NCBI GenBank assembly: GCA_038227745.1
Contig: JBBRPS010000418.1
Span: forward strand, 1 to 9,025
Direction: 5' to 3'
DNA length: 9,025 nucleotides
Source of the DNA: DASPXY01 sp038227745
Lineage (GTDB): Bacteria > Planctomycetota > Planctomycetia > Gemmatales > Gemmataceae
Both the position numbers and the translations under genes were made by a program. The notes beneath the pieces are model-generated. The model was not told the origin of the DNA. It ran no database searches and saw only the letters and a program-made list of their open reading frames with translations. Positions 4,994 to 9,025 of the stretch are shown piece after piece (the first letter of the stretch is position 1; the number at the start of each line of letters is the position of its first letter).

Positions 4994-7222
4994 ATGCCAA
5001 CCTCCCTCCGCACCCTGCTCCTCCCACTCTCCGTCTCGGCCCTGTTCCTCGTCGCGTCGCCCACGTTCGCGGACGAGCCGGTCAGCTTCCGCAACGAGGT
5101 GATGGCGGTGCTGGGCCGCGGCGGCTGCAACGCCGGCACCTGTCACGGCAACCTCCACGGCAAGGGCGGCTTCAAACTGTCGCTGCGCGGCCAGGGCCCC
5201 GCCGCCGACTTCGCCGCCCTGACGCGCGACCTGATGGGCCGCCGCACCGACCCGCACCACCCCGCGGCGAGCCTCATCCTCCAGAAGGCGACGGCGCGCG
5301 TGCCTCACGAGGGCGGCCAGCGCTTCGCCGCCGGCAGTCCCGAGTACCGCTTGCTGCACCGCTGGATCACCGAGGGGATGCGCAATGACCTCGACACAGC
5401 GCCGGTCGTCACGCGGCTGGAGGTGACGCCGCACGAGGCGTACCTGATCGAGCCGCAGGATTCCTTGACCGTCCGTGCGGTGGCGGTGTTCGCCGACGGC
5501 CGTCGCAAGGACATGGCCGGCCTGGCTATTTTCGAGTCCACCAATCCGAAAATCGACGTGTCCCGCGACGGTGTCGTGAGCGGCGCCGCACCGGGCGAGA
5601 CGACCATCGTCGCGCGGTATCTCGACCGGCAGGGGACGGTGCAGCTCGCGTTCGTGCCGGCTCGCCCCGGCTTCGTCTGGAGCAATCCGCCCGCCCACAA
5701 CTTCATCGACGGGCACATCTTCGCCCGGCTGAAGAAGCTGCGCATCAACCCGTCGGAGCCGTGCAGCGACAGCGAGTTCCTGCGGCGTGCCTACCTCGAC
5801 CTGCTCGGCCTGCTGCCGTCCCCGGACGAGACGCGCAAGTTTCTCGCCGACCCGGGCACGGACAAACGGGCGCGGCTGATCGACGACCTGCTGCGGCGGC
5901 CGCCGTTCGCCGACTACTGGGCGCAGCGGTTCTCCGACATCCTGCGCAACGAGGAGAAGCAGCTCGACCGCAAGGGCGTGCGGACGTTCCACCACTGGAT
6001 CCGCCAGGCGCTCGCCGAGAACCGGCCGCTCAACGAATTCGCGCGGCAGCTCATCGTCGGCCGCGGCAGCACCTACAAGGAGCCGGCGGCCAACTACTAC
6101 CGCGCCCTGCGCGACCCGTACGCGCGGGCGGAGGCGACGGCGCAGGTGTTCCTCGGCATCCGTATGCAGTGCGCCAAGTGCCACAACCACCCGTTCAACC
6201 GCTGGACGCAGAACGACTACCACCAGCTCGCCGCCTTCTTTGCGCGCGTGCAGTACAAGGTGCTCGAGAACAAGCGCCGCGACAAGCTCGACAAGCACGA
6301 ATTCGTCGGCGAGCAGGTCGTCTACCTCGACGACAAGAGCGAGGTCAAACACCCTGTTACCGGCGCGGTGCTGCGGCCGCAGTTCCTCGGCGGCGCGGCG
6401 CTCGAAACCGGCAAGGACGTCGATCGTCTGAAGGCCCTGGCGGACTGGGTCGCGGCGCCGGACAACCCGTTCTTCGCCCGCACGCAGGCCAACCGCGTCT
6501 GGTCGTATCTGCTGGGCCGCGGCGTCGTCGATCCGAACGACGACTTCCGCGAGTCGAACCCGCCCGCGAACGGGCCGCTGCTGGACGCCCTGGCGAAGGA
6601 CCTCGCCGACCACAAGTTCGACCTGAAGCACCTGATCCGCACCATCATGAACTCGCGGATTTACCAGCTGTCAGCGGTACCGAACGCCACGAATGGGGAC
6701 GACGAGACGAATTTCTCGCACGCCCTGGTCCGCTCGCTGCCGGCCGAGCCACTGCTGGACGCGGTGGCGCAGGTGAGCGGCGTGCCGGTCCCGTTCGACG
6801 GCTACCCGCTCGGCATCCGCGCGACGCAGCTGCCCGGCATGCCGATCGCGCGGCGCAAGGAGGCCCTGGGCGACGGCTTCAAGTTCCTGCGGGTGTTCGG
6901 CAAGCCGGAGCGGCTGCTGAACTGCGACTGCGAACGGAACGACAACACGACGATGGCGCAGGCGCTGCAGTTCCTCACCGGACCGCTCGTGAACCGCGCC
7001 GTGAGCGACCCCGACAACCGGCTCGGTCGGCTGCTGAAGGCGGGCCGGTCGAACCGCGAGATTGTCGAGGAACTGTTCCTGGCGAGCCTGTGCCGGTTGC
7101 CGACGGAGGCGGAACGAGCCGCGCTGGTGGGGCGCGTGGAACGGGCGGTGGACCGGCGGGTGGCGCTGGAAGACGTGCTGTGGGCGCTGCTGAACTCGAA
7201 GGAGTTCTTGTTGCGGAAGTGA
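4994..7222 (+). CDS. Secreted cytochrome-c-like/BIG2/DUF1549/DUF1553 planctomycete protein
   Basis: This 742-residue exported protein has a Sec signal peptide (1-26, cleaved after SPTFA). An N-terminal cytochrome-like segment (about 27-135) carries a C45-x4-C50-H51 motif. A BIG2/Ig-like domain follows (about 139-220), then DUF1549 (PSCyt2, from about 236), which contains a second C393-x2-C396-H397 motif, and DUF1553 (PSD1, from about 491 to the end). This layout is common and often multicopy in Planctomycetes; its biochemical role is not established, though covalent haem and cell-envelope or polymer-related work are suspected. ATG 4994 gives a clean signal peptide but lacks its own Shine-Dalgarno; an in-frame TTG at 4952 would add 14 residues. 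The DUF4058 gene begins three bases after its stop. The usual DUF1501 partner is found at 8356, after two small genes. Confidence 0.93.
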   Translation: MPTSLRTLLLPLSVSALFLVASPTFADEPVSFRNEVMAVLGRGGCNAGTCHGNLHGKGGFKLSLRGQGPAADFAALTRDLMGRRTDPHHPAASLILQKATARVPHEGGQRFAAGSPEYRLLHRWITEGMRNDLDTAPVVTRLEVTPHEAYLIEPQDSLTVRAVAVFADGRRKDMAGLAIFESTNPKIDVSRDGVVSGAAPGETTIVARYLDRQGTVQLAFVPARPGFVWSNPPAHNFIDGHIFARLKKLRINPSEPCSDSEFLRRAYLDLLGLLPSPDETRKFLADPGTDKRARLIDDLLRRPPFADYWAQRFSDILRNEEKQLDRKGVRTFHHWIRQALAENRPLNEFARQLIVGRGSTYKEPAANYYRALRDPYARAEATAQVFLGIRMQCAKCHNHPFNRWTQNDYHQLAAFFARVQYKVLENKRRDKLDKHEFVGEQVVYLDDKSEVKHPVTGAVLRPQFLGGAALETGKDVDRLKALADWVAAPDNPFFARTQANRVWSYLLGRGVVDPNDDFRESNPPANGPLLDALAKDLADHKFDLKHLIRTIMNSRIYQLSAVPNATNGDDETNFSHALVRSLPAEPLLDAVAQVSGVPVPFDGYPLGIRATQLPGMPIARRKEALGDGFKFLRVFGKPERLLNCDCERNDNTTMAQALQFLTGPLVNRAVSDPDNRLGRLLKAGRSNREIVEELFLASLCRLPTEAERAALVGRVERAVDRRVALEDVLWALLNSKEFLLRK

Positions 7223-7225
7223 CCC

Positions 7226-7954
7226 ATGCCCTTGCTCGACCATTTCCATCCGCCGCTGCACGGCCCGCACCGCTGGGAGGGGTTCCACCACGCCTGGGCC
7301 ACCTGCATCGTGCAGCAACTCAACCAGGACGTCCTGCCGCGCGATTACTTCGCCGCTCCGGAGATCAGCATTGGCCCGGAAATAGAAATCGACGTGGCCA
7401 CGTTGGAGCAAGCGCGGTCTTCCGGGGAGGGGAGCAAGGAAGCCGGCGCGGCGGTTTACTCGCCCCCGCCCCCGGAGTTTAGCGTTCACGTGAGCTTTGC
7501 CCATCTGGAGGGTATCGAAGTCCGCGTGTACCAGGATCTCGACGGCGCCCAGCTTCGCGCTGCCATCGAGTTGGTCAGCCCGGCCAACAAGGACCGGGAT
7601 GAGAATCGGCGGACGTTTGCGGCGAAGTGCGCCAGTTATCTCAAGAACGGGATCGGGGTCGTGATTGTCGATGTCGTGACATCGCGGTCCGCTAACTTGC
7701 ATGAAGAGGTATTCACGCTCCTCGAAGTGAAAAGCCGCCGGCCCGCCTGGACACCCCCGACCGGCCTGTACACCGTGGCTTACCGGCCGGTCCCCGTCCG
7801 CAAGAAGCCGCGCGTCGAGGTCTGGCCCGAGGTGCTGGCGCTGGGCGAAGTGCTGCCGGTGATGCCGTTGTGGCTGAGGCTCGACCTGTGCGTGCCGGTG
7901 CGGTTGGAGGAGAGCTACCTCAACACCTGCCGGTCCCTGCGGATATCGGCCTGA
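7226..7954 (+). CDS. DUF4058 family protein
   Basis: This 242-residue protein has the look of the planctomycete DUF4058 group. The N-terminus (MPLLDHFHPPLHGPHRWEGF) is followed by an LPRDYFAAPEISIGPEIEIDVATLE segment, and the conserved core ELVSPANKDRDENRRTFAAKC lies at about 112-133. That core leads into a hydrophobic strand (GIGVVIVDVV) and RSANLHEEV. There is no signal peptide or membrane helix. The family's function is unknown. The acidic and Lys residues in the core (E..SPANK) recall restriction-like nuclease folds, but that is only a weak analogy. The start lies three bases after the upstream stop, so the gene is co-transcribed and perhaps translationally coupled. It does not share the export signal of its neighbours, so sitting between two exported proteins is odd. 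Confidence 0.75.
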   Translation: MPLLDHFHPPLHGPHRWEGFHHAWATCIVQQLNQDVLPRDYFAAPEISIGPEIEIDVATLEQARSSGEGSKEAGAAVYSPPPPEFSVHVSFAHLEGIEVRVYQDLDGAQLRAAIELVSPANKDRDENRRTFAAKCASYLKNGIGVVIVDVVTSRSANLHEEVFTLLEVKSRRPAWTPPTGLYTVAYRPVPVRKKPRVEVWPEVLALGEVLPVMPLWLRLDLCVPVRLEESYLNTCRSLRISA

Positions 7955-8021
7955 TGCGATCAGCGAGACTTGGAAAGTATGCCGGAGAGGGGAGAGTAAG
8001 GCGAAACGGAGGTCGGGGAGT

Positions 8022-8288
8022 ATGCCATTGTGGATTCCTGGACGTTCGGTGTGCTGTGACTGCGGCCAGACACTCCACGCCGGTGACAAGGTAATCATGC
8101 TACCGCCGGCCTGGCTGGAAGCCAGCGAACCTATGCATAACTTCGCGGGAGCCGTGTTCCATCGGGAGTGCTGGGAAGGTTGGCCGCTGCGGGAGCGATT
8201 CGCTGAGCGGGTTAACGCGTCACCTCGAACGGGGTATCGCGTCCACGCCGACGGCAGATGGGAGTTCATCGCGCAGGCACCTGCCTGA
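8022..8288 (+). CDS. Small protein with split zinc-knuckle (CxxC...HxxC)
   Basis: This 88-residue protein has C11-x2-C14 near the start (with an extra C12) and H47-x2-C50 in the middle. The 32-residue spacing resembles a single treble-clef or LIM/RING-like zinc site. The C-terminal part (about 52-83) is charged and ends in a short strand pair (GYRVHADGRWEFIA). It has no signal peptide. GGAGG at 8008-8012, nine bases upstream of ATG 8022, supports the start. It lies 67 bases after the DUF4058 gene and 67 bases before the DUF1501 gene, so it is probably in the same transcript. I do not recognise a family. It could bind protein, RNA or DNA through the zinc site. Confidence 0.7.
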   Translation: MPLWIPGRSVCCDCGQTLHAGDKVIMLPPAWLEASEPMHNFAGAVFHRECWEGWPLRERFAERVNASPRTGYRVHADGRWEFIAQAPA

Positions 8289-8355
8289 CGAGTTAACCTC
8301 GTTGGGTAAGTCAGGGGTACGAACACGGGAAGCCGGATCTTCGGAGAATGGTGTC

Positions 8356-9025
8356 ATGCCTCATGGTTCTCTGAGCAGTCTATTCGCTCGAAAAGCATTC
8401 ACCCGTCGTCGTCTGCTCCAAATCGGCGGCATGGGGTTGCTCGGCGCGCTGCTGCCGGACCTGCTTCAGGCGAGCGAAGGCCGCCGCCGCGGCCGCGCGA
8501 AGTCCGTCATCTTCCTGCACCAGTTCGGCGGCCCGAGCCATCACGATACCTTCGACATGAAGCCCGACGCCCCCGAGCAGGTCCGCGGCCAGTACCGGCC
8601 CATCCGCTCCAGCGCCCCGGGCATCGTCGTCTGCGAGAAACTGCCGCGCATGGCCCGCGTCATGGACAAGGTGACGCTCGTCCGCAGCGTTCGCCACGAG
8701 ATGCGCAACCACAACTCGGCAGGGTATTACAGCCTCACCGGCTTCGCCCCGCCGATCGACGATCAGCGCCTGCGCGACAGCCGCGACCTGTTCCCCGCCT
8801 ACGGCAGCGTCGTGGACCGCTTCGGCCCCGCCGTCGGCGGCACGCCCACCTTCGTCAGCTACCCGCACGTCATCGCCGACGGCTCCATCACGCCCGGCCA
8901 GCACGCCAGCTTCCTCGGCCAGCAGCACGACCCGTTCTTCATCGGCCAGGACCCCAGCGCCGCCGACTTCCGCCTCCCCGAACACAGCCTGCCCGACAAC
9001 CTCAGCCCGCAGCGGTTGGAGAACC
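8356..9025 (+). CDS. DUF1501 family Tat-exported protein, 3' part beyond window
   Basis: The reading frame stays open to the end of the window, giving 223 residues of a family that is usually over 400 long. The N-terminus has a twin-arginine signal (T16-R17-R18-R19-L20-L21 followed by a hydrophobic GGMGLLGALL stretch), so the protein should be exported folded. The family motif FGGPSHHDTFDMKP sits at 57-70, and RHEMRNHNSAGYYSLTG at about 113-129. DUF1501 proteins belong to the alkaline phosphatase/sulfatase-like superfamily and are normally found beside DUF1549/DUF1553 genes in Planctomycetes; the His/Asp residues here fit metal binding, but the substrate is unknown. ATG 8356 has GGAG at 8343-8346, nine bases upstream. 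It probably belongs to the operon that starts with the DUF1549/DUF1553 gene. Confidence 0.9.
   Translation, partial: MPHGSLSSLFARKAFTRRRLLQIGGMGLLGALLPDLLQASEGRRRGRAKSVIFLHQFGGPSHHDTFDMKPDAPEQVRGQYRPIRSSAPGIVVCEKLPRMARVMDKVTLVRSVRHEMRNHNSAGYYSLTGFAPPIDDQRLRDSRDLFPAYGSVVDRFGPAVGGTPTFVSYPHVIADGSITPGQHASFLGQQHDPFFIGQDPSAADFRLPEHSLPDNLSPQRLEN

Noticed and set aside
4754..6631. A 625-codon open frame on the minus strand
   Set aside because: It runs antisense to the clear DUF1549/DUF1553 gene. Long antisense frames are expected in very GC-rich coding DNA, and its Arg/Val/Ala-rich product shows no domain.
5761..7482. A 573-codon plus-strand frame overlapping the DUF1549/DUF1553 gene
   Set aside because: It is an Arg/Ala/Pro/Gly-rich out-of-frame translation of the real gene that runs on into the DUF4058 gene.
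7870..8094. A 74-codon frame bridging the DUF4058 and zinc-knuckle genes
   Set aside because: It overlaps both better-supported genes out of frame and has no ribosome site or motif.
8288..8302. ACGAG-TTAAC-CTCGT stem-loop after the zinc-knuckle gene
   Set aside because: Only five pairs with no T-run; too weak to call a terminator, and the DUF1501 gene follows closely.
6671..8326. A 551-codon open frame on the minus strand
   Set aside because: It spans three plus-strand genes with recognised motifs and ribosome sites, and its own product has no recognisable motif.

Overview
The window is very GC-rich and carries gene families that are expanded in, or almost confined to, Planctomycetes: a cytochrome-c-like/DUF1549/DUF1553 secreted protein, a DUF1501 Tat-exported protein, a DUF4058 protein, GYF_2 (DUF4339) modules, and an ECF sigma factor paired with a Hanks-type kinase. 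The wording of the sigma factor and of the DUF4058 protein suggests the Gemmata group (Gemmataceae). This is a judgement from pattern memory, with no database search.

Layout. (1) 1-281 is non-coding. It holds a perfect 33-bp stem hairpin at the left edge, a second imperfect hairpin, and a good sigma70-like promoter (TGGACA-N17-GATAAC). (2) 282-3644, plus strand, is a compact three-gene cassette. It contains an ECF sigma factor, then a single polypeptide joining an anti-sigma-type zinc finger, a Ser/Thr kinase, one membrane segment and an extracytoplasmic beta-rich domain, then a 185-residue six-cysteine protein I do not recognise. (3) 3645-3905 is a convergent intergenic region with strong hairpins. 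(4) 3906-4685, minus strand, encodes a protein with two GYF_2 modules separated by an acidic/Pro-Ala linker. (5) 4686-4993 is a divergent intergenic region with a candidate promoter in each direction and tandem stem-loops in the plus-strand leader. (6) 4994-9025, plus strand, encodes a large exported cytochrome-like/BIG2/DUF1549/DUF1553 protein, a DUF4058 protein, an 88-residue zinc-knuckle protein, and the first 223 residues of a DUF1501 protein cut by the window edge.

How the genes may work together. The sigma/kinase/small-protein cassette looks like a one-membrane signalling unit. The outer domain would sense, the kinase would signal, the N-terminal zinc finger could hold or release the adjacent sigma factor, and the third gene may be a partner or output. 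The DUF1549/DUF1553 and DUF1501 proteins are a well-known planctomycete pair of exported proteins of uncertain biochemical role. Here the pair is split by two small cytoplasmic-looking genes. The most original element is the sigma/zinc-finger-kinase/six-cysteine protein cassette. Nothing here is a CRISPR array, transposase, tRNA or rRNA.
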